Both the position numbers and the translations under genes were made by a program. The notes beneath the pieces are model-generated. The model did no database searches, was not told the origin of the DNA, and saw only the letters and a list, made by a program, of their open reading frames with translations. From the NCBI RefSeq assembly GCF_001517625.2, contig NZ_LN999828.1, forward strand, positions 124,001 through 188,000: a DNA stretch of 64,000 nt, given 5' to 3'. Below, in pieces: positions 54,628 through 62,964 of this stretch (positions are counted from its first letter, which is position 1; each line of letters opens with the position of its first letter). This stretch comes from Clostridium sp. AT4. Its GTDB lineage: Bacteria > Bacillota > Clostridia > Lachnospirales > Lachnospiraceae.

Positions 54628-55403
54628 TGACTTCTTATATTGCCCTTGATCTGGAGACGACTGGCCTGGAATCAAAGACGGAAAAAATTACAGAGGCAGC
54701 GGCCTTAAAGGTGATTGACGGAACGGTGCGGGAGCGGTTTGTGACGCTGATCAATCCTGGAAGGCCTATTTCAGAGAAAATTACGCAGCTTACGGGAATT
54801 ACAGATGAGATGGTACGGACAGCGCCTCTCATGGAAAATGTGATTGGAGAGCTTTTGGCCTTTTGTGAAGGTCTTCCGCTTTTGGGCCACAATATCCTCT
54901 TTGATTACCGATTTTTAAAGCAGGCAGCAGTAAACAGCCGTCTGGAATGTGAGTTTGAGGCGGTCGATACCCTGACGCTGTGCCGTCATCTGATGCCGTC
55001 GGATGAGAAAAAGAATTTATCCGCTTCCTGTACCTGGTTTCAGATTCCCCAGTCTGCTGCTCATCGGGCAGAAGCGGATGCAGAATCAGCCCACCTGCTT
55101 TATGAAAAGCTTAAGGCCCTTTATGGGAAGGAACGGGAGGAGCTTTTTGTTCCATGTCCGCTGATCCACAAGGCAAAACGGGAACAGCCCGCTACAAAAA
55201 GGCAAAAAGAATACTTGCAGGATTTGATAAAATGTCATAGAATAGACATAACTCTGCAGATAGATGCCTTAAGCAGAAGCGAGGCGTCCAGGCTGATCGA
55301 CCAGATTATCCTGCAGCGGGGAAGACTTACGGAGCATTCTCTGTCTTCCCGATATAACGGTTTTGCTGGCGGTTCCGGTAAGAGGAAGGGACCGCAGGAT
55401 TAA
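54624..55403 (+). CDS. DnaQ-like 3'-5' exonuclease
   Basis: A 259-residue DEDD exonuclease with ExoI DLETTGLES, ExoII GHNILFDYRFLKQA and a late HRAEADAES (ExoIII). It is a DNA polymerase III epsilon-like proofreading domain protein, but larger than epsilon alone, with a C-terminal helical extension. ATGATG gives two possible starts; the first overlaps the nth stop, so co-translation of a repair pair is likely. Confidence 0.87.
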   Translation: MMTSYIALDLETTGLESKTEKITEAAALKVIDGTVRERFVTLINPGRPISEKITQLTGITDEMVRTAPLMENVIGELLAFCEGLPLLGHNILFDYRFLKQAAVNSRLECEFEAVDTLTLCRHLMPSDEKKNLSASCTWFQIPQSAAHRAEADAESAHLLYEKLKALYGKEREELFVPCPLIHKAKREQPATKRQKEYLQDLIKCHRIDITLQIDALSRSEASRLIDQIILQRGRLTEHSLSSRYNGFAGGSGKRKGPQD

Positions 55404-55416
55404 AAGAGGTGAAAAA

Positions 55417-55527
55417 ATGCTGAACATGAGAGACCATAAGACAAAGAAGATCATTTCAACCATTATTGTTGTGATCCTGGTACTGGCTATGATCGTACCG
55501 ATGGCTTTAAGTGCACTGATGTATTAA
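55417..55527 (+). CDS. Small membrane protein, 36 residues
   Basis: The frame MLNMRDHKTKKIISTIIVVI, continuing to MVPMALSALMY-like residues, ends at 55527. AGAGGTG precedes the ATG at good spacing. A basic N-terminus and one transmembrane helix (about residues 12-34) are clear. It lies 13 bases after the exonuclease gene and ahead of vanW. Similar tiny proteins occur at this place in clostridia; the function is unknown. Confidence 0.65.
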   Translation: MLNMRDHKTKKIISTIIVVILVLAMIVPMALSALMY

Positions 55528-55591
55528 AGGATCTGTGATACGGGCCAAAATGCCGGAAAAATGGCTTCCGGAATGAAAAGGATATGTGAGA

Positions 55592-57148
55592 ATGAAAAAT
55601 AAAATGTGGAAAACAGCCCTGACTGTCCTGGCGGCAGCCGGGGCAGTGTGGGCCTTCCCTGGTACAGCCATGGCGGCTCCTGTACTTCCCGACGGGATTC
55701 GTGTACAGGGGCAGGATCTGGCAGGAAAAACCTGTGGGGAGGCCCGTGATGTAATAGAGACTTATGAGGAGGAATTGGGAAACTGTCCGGTTATCCTGAC
55801 CCTGGACGGACAGGAGAAGGAGACCACGGCAAAGGAGCTGGGACTTTACTGGAGCAATGAGAACCAGATTGAGGAAACGCTTAAGGAGTACGCCGGAGGC
55901 AGCCTGATCCGCCAGTATATGGTAAAGAAAGATCTTGCTCGGGCTCCGGTAGAGCTTGCGGTTGAAACAGCAGTAGATCCTGAGAAGGTAACAGCTTTTG
56001 TGGATACCCACAGCCAGGATATCCTGACGCAGCCTCAGAATGCCTCCATACGCCGGGAAAACGGCGCTTTTGTGATTACAGAGGCAGTTTCCGGCCGCGC
56101 GGTTGATACGGAAGCTACGGTTCAGGCGCTGAATGAGGCGCTGGCTAGACAGCAGGAGGGAACAGTCCGGGCGGACGCGGTGATCACGGAGCAGGAGCCG
56201 GAGATCACATCGGAGGAACTGGCGTCCATCCAGGATGTGCTTGGCACCTGTACCACAGACTTTTCCAGCAGCGGAGCAGCCCGTTCCACCAATCTTTCCG
56301 TGGGAGCGGCCAAGATCAACGGCAGGGTAATGATGCCCGGAGAAGTGCTTTCTGGCTATGAGTGCCTGCAGCCCTTTACAACTTCCAATGGATACAAGAC
56401 TGCAGCCGCATATGAAAACGGCAAGGTGGTAGACAGTATCGGAGGAGGCGTCTGCCAGATCGCGACCACGTTGTACGGCGCGTCTCTGGAAGCAGAGGTG
56501 GAAATTGTTCAGAGGCAGAACCATTCCATGATCGTTACCTATGTGGAGCCTTCCATGGATGCAGCCATTGCGGGAACCTATAAGGATATTAAAATTAAAA
56601 ATAATTACAGTACTCCCATCTACGTAGAAGCCTATACTTCCGGGAAAAAGCTGACCTTTACCCTCTATGGAAAGGAAACGCGGCCGGAGGGACGAAAGGT
56701 GGAGTATATCTCAGAAACCATAGGTACTACCAGTCCCGGTGAACCTCAGCTGATCGTTGACAATACTCTGGCTCCCGGAGCGAAGGTTCGGGTGCAGTCT
56801 TCCCATACCGGACTGCGATCCCGGTTGTGGAAGGTGGTTACGGTAGACGGTGTGGAGACGGAGCGCACGCTGTTAAATAAAGATACCTATAATGCTTCAA
56901 AGGCAATCTACCGTGTGGGTCCGGAAGCGCCGGTCAATGCGCCTGTGCAGACCGATCCCGCAGGAGGACAGACTGCCGGAGCAGGGGAAAATACTTCTCC
57001 TGAATCACCCGGTGCAGAAAATGTGGCAGGTGGCCCCGGAATGCCGGGAGAAAGCGGAACTGTCCCGGGAGGCGGCCCGGGAGCACCAGCAGGCGGCACA
57101 AGCGGCAGCGGGGCGGGCCGGCTCTTATACACCACTTGGAGGGGATAA
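55592..57148 (+). CDS. VanW-family exported protein with a Gly/Pro-rich tail
   Basis: The product is 518 residues from the ATG at 55592 (AAAGGA nine bases upstream; a GTG at 55586 is too close). A signal peptide ends near AMAAP. A putative peptidoglycan-binding region precedes the VanW domain, which shows AKINGRVMMPGEVLSGYECL, GGGVCQIATTLYGASLEAE and VTYVEPSMDAAIAGTYKDI. The tail is Gly/Pro/Ala-rich. The frame stops at TAA 57146, but the same frame continues with more Gly/Pro sequence to 57415, so the protein may be a shortened version of a longer one. The function is in envelope homeostasis; it is not itself evidence of vancomycin resistance. Confidence 0.87.
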   Translation: MKNKMWKTALTVLAAAGAVWAFPGTAMAAPVLPDGIRVQGQDLAGKTCGEARDVIETYEEELGNCPVILTLDGQEKETTAKELGLYWSNENQIEETLKEYAGGSLIRQYMVKKDLARAPVELAVETAVDPEKVTAFVDTHSQDILTQPQNASIRRENGAFVITEAVSGRAVDTEATVQALNEALARQQEGTVRADAVITEQEPEITSEELASIQDVLGTCTTDFSSSGAARSTNLSVGAAKINGRVMMPGEVLSGYECLQPFTTSNGYKTAAAYENGKVVDSIGGGVCQIATTLYGASLEAEVEIVQRQNHSMIVTYVEPSMDAAIAGTYKDIKIKNNYSTPIYVEAYTSGKKLTFTLYGKETRPEGRKVEYISETIGTTSPGEPQLIVDNTLAPGAKVRVQSSHTGLRSRLWKVVTVDGVETERTLLNKDTYNASKAIYRVGPEAPVNAPVQTDPAGGQTAGAGENTSPESPGAENVAGGPGMPGESGTVPGGGPGAPAGGTSGSGAGRLLYTTWRG

Positions 57149-57415
57149 GAGGCAGGGAAGAATCCCCAAGGCCCAAGGCAGGATCAGAGGGGGAAGAAGG
57201 AGGATGTTTCCGGGAAAATTTGGGACAAAAAGGCGGCCTCAGGCGGTCCGGGAGCACCGGCAGGGGGCGGTCCGGGGGCACTGGAGGGTGCAGGAGGAAG
57301 CAGCGGAGCAGTTTCCGGTGGAGGCCCCGGAGCATCGCCAGAGGCCGGAGGCAGCGCAGCAGCTCCGGGAAGCGTCCTGGGAGTTCCCGCCCCATCAGGG
57401 GAGGTGGCTCAATGA
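57149..57415 (+). pseudogene. In-frame continuation of the VanW tail beyond a stop codon
   Basis: After TAA the VanW frame remains open for 88 codons to TGA at 57413-57415. From 57239 it reads SGGPGAPAGGGPGALEG, almost the same as the VanW tail before the stop, and ends GVPAPSGEVAQ. The final TGA overlaps the ATG of the next gene (ATGA), the coupling expected if this were the original vanW end. The 118 bases between the two Gly/Pro blocks are not low-complexity and look inserted or frameshift-scarred. Confidence 0.6.
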
Positions 57416-58005
57416 GAACAGCAGGGCAGGGGCCGGGCGGTTTTGAAAAGCGGGACGGCCATATAAATCCGGGACAGGAGCTGATTTTTGCAGGTTCTGC
57501 CGGTCTGGCAGGAGCCAGACGCATCCTGGAAGCAAAAAAGGAAATAATTTCCAGGCGATTTGCTCCCTCATTTTTAAGAGAACTGAAAGAAGAGGAATAT
57601 TCGGTAAAAAGCTGGCTGGATCAGGCGACAGCGGAAAAAAACAGTCCGGTTACAGCCTGGGAGTTTGCAGGGGAAGGCGGCGTACTGGCAGCACTCTGGA
57701 ATTTTTCAGGCATCTACTGCACAGGACTGGACGTGGATCTGCGCCTTTTCCCTGTCCATCAGGCGGCAATCGAAATCTGTGAGCTGTTTGAATTAAATCC
57801 CTACCGGCTTTACAGTGAAAACTGTGTGCTCCTTGCGGCAGACAGCGGCAGCCGCCTGGTGCGGGAATTAAAGAAGGCGGGGATTCCGGCGGCAGTGATC
57901 GGATGGGCGGAAAAAGGCATTGCAAGAAAGCTCCGCCACGGTGAGGAAGCAGCCGGATATCTGGAGCGTCCCCAGCCGGATGAGCTTTTAAAGCTGGGAC
58001 TGTAA
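57412..58005 (+). CDS. AIR-synthase-like (HypE-related) C-terminal domain protein
   Basis: A 197-residue protein. It matches the C-terminal half of AIR-synthase-related/HypE-like proteins: LIFAGSAGLAGARRILEAKK, WEFAGEGGVLAALWNFSG, then FELNPYRLYSENCVLLAA. The ATP-binding N-terminal domain is absent. The ATG at 57412 overlaps the apparent original vanW stop; a longer frame reading upstream into the VanW tail is rejected on composition. Half-length AIRS proteins occur near amino acid or envelope genes in clostridia, with unknown activity. Confidence 0.72.
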   Translation: MRTAGQGPGGFEKRDGHINPGQELIFAGSAGLAGARRILEAKKEIISRRFAPSFLRELKEEEYSVKSWLDQATAEKNSPVTAWEFAGEGGVLAALWNFSGIYCTGLDVDLRLFPVHQAAIEICELFELNPYRLYSENCVLLAADSGSRLVRELKKAGIPAAVIGWAEKGIARKLRHGEEAAGYLERPQPDELLKLGL

Positions 58006-58048
58006 TATATGCCCTCAGGGGATTTTTTTAGCAGAATGGAGGATGGTT

Positions 58049-58531
58049 ATGAGAGAAAAAATTCTTGCGGTGATTGAAAAAAACAGCAGGATCGATATAA
58101 AGGATCTGGCGGTTTTACTGGGCGAAAGTGAGATTGCAGTGGCAAATGAGATTGCAGATATGGAAAAAGAGCATATTATCTGCGGTTATCATACCCTGAT
58201 CAACTGGGATAATACCAGTGAGGAAAAGGTAGTTGCGCTGATCGAGGTAAAGGTAACGCCTCAGCGGGGCATGGGCTTTGACAAGATCGCAGAGCGCATT
58301 TACCAGTACAGCGAGGTAAACGCTGTGTATCTGATGAGCGGTTCCTTTGATTTTACCGTATTTATCGAAGGAAAGACCATGCGCCAGGTAGCACAGTTCG
58401 TTTCCGACAAGCTGGCTCCCATGGAGGCTGTTTTAAGCACAGCTACACATTTTGTACTGAAAAAATATAAGGATCACGGCACTATTATCAGCGAGCCGGT
58501 CCAGGATGAAAGGATGCTGATTACCCCATGA
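58049..58531 (+). CDS. Lrp/AsnC-family transcriptional regulator
   Basis: A 160-residue regulator with an N-terminal helix-turn-helix (RIDIKDLAVLLGESEIAVAN) and a C-terminal RAM/AsnC ligand-binding domain (VVALIEVKVTPQRG, VNAVYLMSGSFDFTVFIEG). GGAGG is six bases before the ATG at 58049. The stop overlaps the aminotransferase start, so it probably responds to the amino acid produced or used by that enzyme. Confidence 0.9.
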   Translation: MREKILAVIEKNSRIDIKDLAVLLGESEIAVANEIADMEKEHIICGYHTLINWDNTSEEKVVALIEVKVTPQRGMGFDKIAERIYQYSEVNAVYLMSGSFDFTVFIEGKTMRQVAQFVSDKLAPMEAVLSTATHFVLKKYKDHGTIISEPVQDERMLITP

Positions 58532-59697
58532 GAAATCCCTTATCAGATAAGATCGTAAGTATCCCTCCTTCTGGGATCCGGAAATTCTTTGATATTGTAA
58601 ACGAGATGGAGGGAGCCATTTCTCTGGGCGTAGGCGAGCCTGATTTTGACACACCCTGGCATATCAGGGAGGAGGGCATCTATTCTCTGGAGAAAGGACG
58701 TACTTTTTATACCTCTAATGCAGGCCTTAAGTCCTTAAAGGACGAGATCAGCCGTTATTTAAGCCGCCGTTTTGATGTAAGCTATGATTCAGACAAAGAG
58801 ATCATGGTTACGGTAGGCGGCAGCGAAGCCATTGATGCAGCCATGCGTGCCATGTTGAATCCCGGGGATGAAGTCCTGATTCCCCAGCCCAGCTATGTTT
58901 CCTATGTGCCCTGTGCCGTGCTGGCGGACGGTGTGCCGGTGGTGATTGAACTGGAGGAAAAGGATCATTTTAAACTGACCCCTGAGAAACTTCTGGAAAA
59001 GATTACCGATAAAACGAAAATCCTGGTTCTTCCATTTCCAAATAATCCCACTGGAGCGATCATGGAGCGTCATGAGCTGGAAGAGATTGCTAAGATTGTG
59101 GTGGAAAAGGATATTTTTGTAATTTCAGACGAAATCTATTCCGAGCTTACATATACAGATAATCACGTTACCATCGCTTCCTTCCCCGGAATGAAGGAAA
59201 GAACGGTATTGATCAACGGCTTTTCCAAATCCTATGCCATGACAGGCTGGCGTCTGGGATATGCGGCGGCTCCGGAGATTATTTTAAAGCAGATGTTAAA
59301 GATCCATCAGTATGCCATCATGTGTGCTCCCACTACCAGCCAGTATGCGGCGGTCGCTGCCCTTCGGGACGGGGATAATGATGTGGAAATGATGCGTGAA
59401 TCTTATAACCAGCGCCGCCGGTACCTCTTAAATGCATTTAAGGAAATGGGGATCGACTGTTTTGAGCCGTTGGGCGCCTTTTACACCTTCCCCAATATCA
59501 GCCGATTTGGTATGACCTCTGAGGAATTTGCCACAGCGCTGTTAAAAGAGGAAAAGGTAGCTGTGGTGCCGGGAACGGCCTTTGGAGCGTGCGGAGAAGG
59601 GTTTGTGCGTATTTCCTATGCGTACTCCCTTAAGAGCTTAAAAGAGGCCTTAGGCCGCATTGAGCGCTTTGTAAAGAACCATGACGGAAAGGCGTGA
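58528..59697 (+). CDS. PLP-dependent class I/II aminotransferase
   Basis: A 389-residue fold-type I transaminase. The PLP lysine is Lys234 in NGFSKSYAMTGWRLGY; the cofactor contacts PFPNNPTGAIM and ISDEIYSEL are also present. SLGVGEPDFDTPWHIRE is typical of the aspartate/aromatic subgroup that is coupled with Lrp regulators in clostridia. The amino donor is not determinable. It overlaps the regulator by four bases. Confidence 0.9.
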   Translation: MRNPLSDKIVSIPPSGIRKFFDIVNEMEGAISLGVGEPDFDTPWHIREEGIYSLEKGRTFYTSNAGLKSLKDEISRYLSRRFDVSYDSDKEIMVTVGGSEAIDAAMRAMLNPGDEVLIPQPSYVSYVPCAVLADGVPVVIELEEKDHFKLTPEKLLEKITDKTKILVLPFPNNPTGAIMERHELEEIAKIVVEKDIFVISDEIYSELTYTDNHVTIASFPGMKERTVLINGFSKSYAMTGWRLGYAAAPEIILKQMLKIHQYAIMCAPTTSQYAAVAALRDGDNDVEMMRESYNQRRRYLLNAFKEMGIDCFEPLGAFYTFPNISRFGMTSEEFATALLKEEKVAVVPGTAFGACGEGFVRISYAYSLKSLKEALGRIERFVKNHDGKA

Positions 59698-59702
59698 CAG
59701 CT

Positions 59703-60215
59703 ATGATGAATATTGTACTTTTAGAACCGGAAATGCCTTCTAATACAGGCAACATCGGCCGCACCTGCGTTGCAACCAATACAAGGCTCCATCTGATCGA
59801 GCCTTTGGGCTTTAAGCTCAATGAAAAGGCCTTAAAACGGGCCGGACTGGATTACTGGGATAAGCTGGATGTAAGCGTATACAGCGATTACCAGGATTTT
59901 CTTGAAAAAAATCCACAGGCTGCAGGCAATATGTATTTTGCCACAACCAAGGCCCATAAGGTTTATTCTGACGTAAGCTACAGCCCGGACTGTTATCTGA
60001 TGTTCGGCAAAGAAAGCGCCGGTATTCCTGAGGAAATCCTGGTGGAAAATGAGGAGCATTGCATCCGCATCCCCATGTGGGGCGATATCCGCTCCTTAAA
60101 CCTCTCCAATTCTGCCGCCATTGTGCTTTATGAGGCCCTGCGCCAGAATGGATTTGAAAAGATGGAGCTGGCGGGAGAGCTGCATCATCTGCAGTGGAAG
60201 GACGGGCAGCCATAA
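59703..60215 (+). CDS. trmL: tRNA (cytidine/uridine(34)-2'-O)-methyltransferase
   Basis: SPOUT-family methyltransferase of 170 residues that 2'-O-methylates the wobble base of certain leucine tRNAs. Motifs are NIVLLEPEMPSNTGNIGRT, LMFGKESAGIPEE and RIPMWGDIRSLNLSNSAAIV, the last forming the SAM-binding knot. Starts at 59703 or 59706 are both possible; GGAAAGG favours the first. It follows the aminotransferase by five bases and ends in a terminator. Confidence 0.92.
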   Translation: MMNIVLLEPEMPSNTGNIGRTCVATNTRLHLIEPLGFKLNEKALKRAGLDYWDKLDVSVYSDYQDFLEKNPQAAGNMYFATTKAHKVYSDVSYSPDCYLMFGKESAGIPEEILVENEEHCIRIPMWGDIRSLNLSNSAAIVLYEALRQNGFEKMELAGELHHLQWKDGQP

Positions 60216-60263
60216 ATCCATTTAGAATGGAAAGTCATATCCTGCGTTTTTCTGACATACCTT

Positions 60264-60305
60264 AGAGTGTGCCTGAGTGATAAAGCTCAGACATACTCTT
60301 TTTTT
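60264..60305 (+). terminator. Intrinsic terminator after trmL
   Basis: AGAGTGTGCCTGAG pairs with CTCAGACATACTCT (two wobbles) around TGATAAAG and is followed by seven T. Confidence 0.9.
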
Positions 60306-60352
60306 CTGTAACTGAAAAAGCAGTAAAACAGGCAAAAGAACGGAGGGGTAGG

Positions 60353-61411
60353 ATGATCGACAGATATTTGGAAGCGCTGGAACAATATGAAATGGAAATC
60401 ATATCTGTGAGAAAGGGAAGGGGGGCCTGGATCTGCGAGACGGATCAGGGGCTTAAGCTTTTACGGGAATACAGGGGGACTGTGAGAAGACTGGAAATAG
60501 AAGACCAGATTCTGGGAATGATAGATACCCGTACAAGCCTGCGGACAGACCGGTACGAGAGAAACCGGGAAGGCGGGCTCGTGACTATGGCGGGAGACGG
60601 AACACGCTACATATTAAAGGAGTGGTTTTCCGACCGGGAATGTAATATAAGAGACAGCTATGAGGTCCGTCAGTCCATTGCCCGCCTTGCCATGCTCCAT
60701 GCCCAGCTGGCCCGGATTCCCTTTCAGGAGGAATGGCGCATGGGTTCGGTCTGCAGGGAACAGGCAGGTCCGGAGATGAACCGCCATATCAGGGAAATGC
60801 AGAAGGCCAGAAGCTTTATCCGCAGAAAACGGGGAAAGACGGAATTTGAGCTTTGCGTCATTGGAAATTATGACGGCTTTTATGAGCAGGCAAAAGAAGC
60901 GGCGGATGAGATGATGAGGCTCTGGGAAAGAAACGGAGCGGCTGCCGGACAGCATATAACAGAGGAGGATGGACAGTTGATGGCAGCAGAGCTGTCCGCA
61001 GAGTCTGTTTCAGGCCTTTCTCTCTGCCATGGGGACTTAGACCAGCATCATGTGCTCATGGGGCGGGGATATACGGCCATTGTGGAGTATAACCGGATGC
61101 ATCTGGGAATCCAGGCGTCGGATCTTTACCGCCTGATGAGAAAAGCTCTGGAAAAGCATGGCTGGGATACAGAGCTTGGCCTGTCCATGCTGGATTCCTA
61201 CCAGCGGGTGCGCCCTATGGACCGGAGGGAGCGAAAGAGTCTGGCCTGTATGTTCCTCTTTCCGGAAAAATACTGGAAGCAGCTGAATTTCTATTATAAT
61301 ACAAACAAGGCCTGGATTCCGGCTAAAAGCACGGATAAGCTCAAAAGCCTGGAGGATCAGGAGCCGGCCCGCCGCCGGTTTATCCGCCGACTGATGGCAG
61401 AGTGCGGGTAA
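60353..61411 (+). CDS. CotS-family spore coat protein with a degenerate kinase fold
   Basis: This aminoglycoside-phosphotransferase-fold protein (352 residues) of the CotS/YutH group is made in the mother cell for the spore coat. LCHGDLDQHHVLMGRGYTAI is where kinases have HGDxxxxN, and the Asn is His here. The DFD metal motif is replaced by EYN (IVEYNRMHLGIQ). Catalysis is therefore doubtful. YNTNKAWIPAKSTDKL is a clostridial CotS signature. GGAGGGG precedes the ATG. It implies the host forms spores. Confidence 0.85.
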   Translation: MIDRYLEALEQYEMEIISVRKGRGAWICETDQGLKLLREYRGTVRRLEIEDQILGMIDTRTSLRTDRYERNREGGLVTMAGDGTRYILKEWFSDRECNIRDSYEVRQSIARLAMLHAQLARIPFQEEWRMGSVCREQAGPEMNRHIREMQKARSFIRRKRGKTEFELCVIGNYDGFYEQAKEAADEMMRLWERNGAAAGQHITEEDGQLMAAELSAESVSGLSLCHGDLDQHHVLMGRGYTAIVEYNRMHLGIQASDLYRLMRKALEKHGWDTELGLSMLDSYQRVRPMDRRERKSLACMFLFPEKYWKQLNFYYNTNKAWIPAKSTDKLKSLEDQEPARRRFIRRLMAECG

Positions 61412-61468
61412 GTCCTGAAAATGGTGTGGAAAGCCGGGAAAAATGCAAAAACTCAGCCACATTCCCTC

Positions 61469-61497
61469 TTGCAATACAAAAAATTCTATGCTATACT
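61469..61497 (+). promoter_or_regulatory. Promoter of the rpmE transcript
   Basis: TTGCAA (61469-61474) and TATACT (61492-61497) have a 17-base spacer. Transcription would begin near 61504, giving a leader of about 195 bases. Confidence 0.75.
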
Positions 61498-61503
61498 GAT
61501 TAA

Positions 61504-61698
61504 GCTGTCCTGAATATGGAGAGCAGTTTTAGCGCCTGCGTGAGTCAGGAACTTGCGGTAAGGGCGTGTATAACTTAAAAGATGCTGATATCTGTGCGTT
61601 CTGGTGACGGCCCCGGCCGGCTGCCTGCAGTGTACAGAGGCAGATTGGCATACAAGGCCGCGGTCGGAAACCGCAAATAATCAGAGAGGTGAATGAAA
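61504..61698 (+). promoter_or_regulatory. Structured leader of rpmE (candidate L31 autoregulatory element)
   Basis: The untranslated leader contains several hairpins: CTGCCT (61621-61626) with AGGCAG (61638-61643), GCGGT/ACCGC (61660-61674), and a GCGCC-to-GGGCG pairing earlier. No T-run follows the last hairpin. Ribosomal-protein leader motifs, including one for L31 in Firmicutes, are known; I cannot confirm a match without a covariance search. Confidence 0.45.
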
Positions 61699-61905
61699 AT
61701 GAGAGAAGGAATCCATCCAAATTACTACCAGGCAAAGGTAGTTTGCAACTGTGGCAACGAGTTCGTAACAGGCTCCACAAAGCAGGACATCCACGTTGAG
61801 GTTTGCTCCAAGTGCCATTCTTTCTATACTGGCCAGCAGAAGGCTGCTGCTGCCCGTGGACGTATTGACAAGTTCAATCGTAAGTATGGCATTGACGCCC
61901 AGTAA
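61699..61905 (+). CDS. rpmE: 50S ribosomal protein L31, zinc-binding form
   Basis: A 68-residue ribosomal protein. Four cysteines for zinc are present: Cys16 and Cys18 in VCNCGN, Cys36 and Cys39 in VCSKC. It is thus the C+ type rather than the zinc-free paralogue. AGAGGTG is seven bases before the ATG at 61699; an ATG six bases upstream is too close. Confidence 0.95.
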   Translation: MREGIHPNYYQAKVVCNCGNEFVTGSTKQDIHVEVCSKCHSFYTGQQKAAAARGRIDKFNRKYGIDAQ

Positions 61906-61924
61906 TAAGCGAGAAAAAATCAAG

Positions 61925-61958
61925 GGGTTGAGCCTGAGAGATCAGGCTCAGCCCTTTT
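61925..61958 (+). terminator. Intrinsic terminator after rpmE
   Basis: GGGTTGAGCCTGA pairs with TCAGGCTCAGCCC around GAGA (one wobble) and is followed by TTTT. Confidence 0.88.
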
Positions 61959-61980
61959 GTGTTCTTTTGGCAAAACACAG

Positions 61981-61996
61981 CCGCAGCTTGCTGCGG
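61981..61996 (+). promoter_or_regulatory. Short perfect hairpin before DUF1385
   Basis: CCGCAGC and GCTGCGG are separated by only two bases, and lie about 20 bases ahead of the DUF1385 start. It could affect ribosome access. Confidence 0.45.
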
Positions 61997-62016
61997 CAGG
62001 GAGAGGAAATGATACA

Positions 62017-62964
62017 ATGAAATATTCTGGAATCGGCGGTCAGGCGGTGATCGAGGGCATCATGATGCAGAACGGTGACGATTACGCCATTGCAGTCCGA
62101 AAGCCTGACGGAGAGATTGAGGTAAAAAGAGATCGGTATGTGAGTCTTACGGAGAAATACCCCATCCTGGGCCTTCCTTTTATCCGCGGCGTTTTCAAAT
62201 TTGCAGACTCTATGGTGGTGGGGATGCGTGCTTTAACCTGGTCCTGCAGCTTTTTTGAGGATGATGAGGATGCTCAGCCGGGAAAGTTTGAGCAGTGGCT
62301 GGACCGGGTATTCGGTGAAAAGCTGGAAAGTATTCTTATGACGGTTGTCATGATTTTTTCTTTTATTATGGCAATCGGCATTTTCATGCTGCTTCCCCTT
62401 GGGATCGCCCGTATCTGTAAGCCTTTTATCTCTTCGGAAACGGCGATGGCGGTTCTTGAGGGCGTGATCCGCATTGTGATTTTTATTATCTATATTAAAC
62501 TGGTATCCCGTATGGAGGATATCCGCCGTACCTTTATGTACCACGGTTCGGAGCATAAATGCATCAACTGTCTTGAGCATGGACTGGCTTTAAATGTAGC
62601 CAATGTCCGGGGCAGCTCCAAGGAGCACAAGCGCTGCGGAACCAGTTTTATCATGATTGTAATGATCATAAGTATCCTGTTTTTTATGGTGATTCGTACG
62701 GATACAGTCTGGCTGCGCTTTTTAAGCCGGATCGTGCTGATACCGGTGATCGCAGGCGTGTCCTATGAGTTTCTCCGATTTGCAGGCCGCCATGACAGTA
62801 AGCTTGTAAACCTTTTGAGCCGTCCCGGCATGTGGATGCAGGGTCTGACCACCACAGAGCCGGATGACTCCATGATCGAAGTGGCGATCGCGGCAGTGGA
62901 AGAGGTTTTTGACTGGAAAGCGTACCTGGATGAAAACTTCCCAGGCTGGAAGGAAACAGAATGA
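62017..62964 (+). CDS. DUF1385 integral membrane protein, PrmC neighbour
   Basis: A 315-residue membrane protein. Features are SGIGGQAVIEGIMMQNGDDY and the soluble N-terminal region, then two pairs of hydrophobic helices (around residues 105-165 and 215-260) with MYHGSEHKCINCLEHG between. DUF1385 proteins consistently precede prmC and prfA in Firmicutes. The function is unknown. GAGAGGAAA lies before the ATG at 62017. It overlaps prmC by four bases. Confidence 0.88.
   Translation: MKYSGIGGQAVIEGIMMQNGDDYAIAVRKPDGEIEVKRDRYVSLTEKYPILGLPFIRGVFKFADSMVVGMRALTWSCSFFEDDEDAQPGKFEQWLDRVFGEKLESILMTVVMIFSFIMAIGIFMLLPLGIARICKPFISSETAMAVLEGVIRIVIFIIYIKLVSRMEDIRRTFMYHGSEHKCINCLEHGLALNVANVRGSSKEHKRCGTSFIMIVMIISILFFMVIRTDTVWLRFLSRIVLIPVIAGVSYEFLRFAGRHDSKLVNLLSRPGMWMQGLTTTEPDDSMIEVAIAAVEEVFDWKAYLDENFPGWKETE

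Noticed and set aside
57122-57132. CTCTTATACAC at the break in the vanW tail resembles the core of the Tn5 mosaic end
   Set aside because: Eleven bases can occur by chance and the flanking bases do not match; noted only because of its location at the frame break.
55592-57148. VanW as evidence of a vancomycin-resistance cluster
   Set aside because: No vanA/B ligase, vanH, vanX or vanRS genes are present; VanW-domain proteins are common envelope proteins in Clostridia.
56892-57446. 184-codon frame overlapping the vanW tail
   Set aside because: Arg/Gln-rich translation of a GC-rich repeat in a wrong frame; no start signal.
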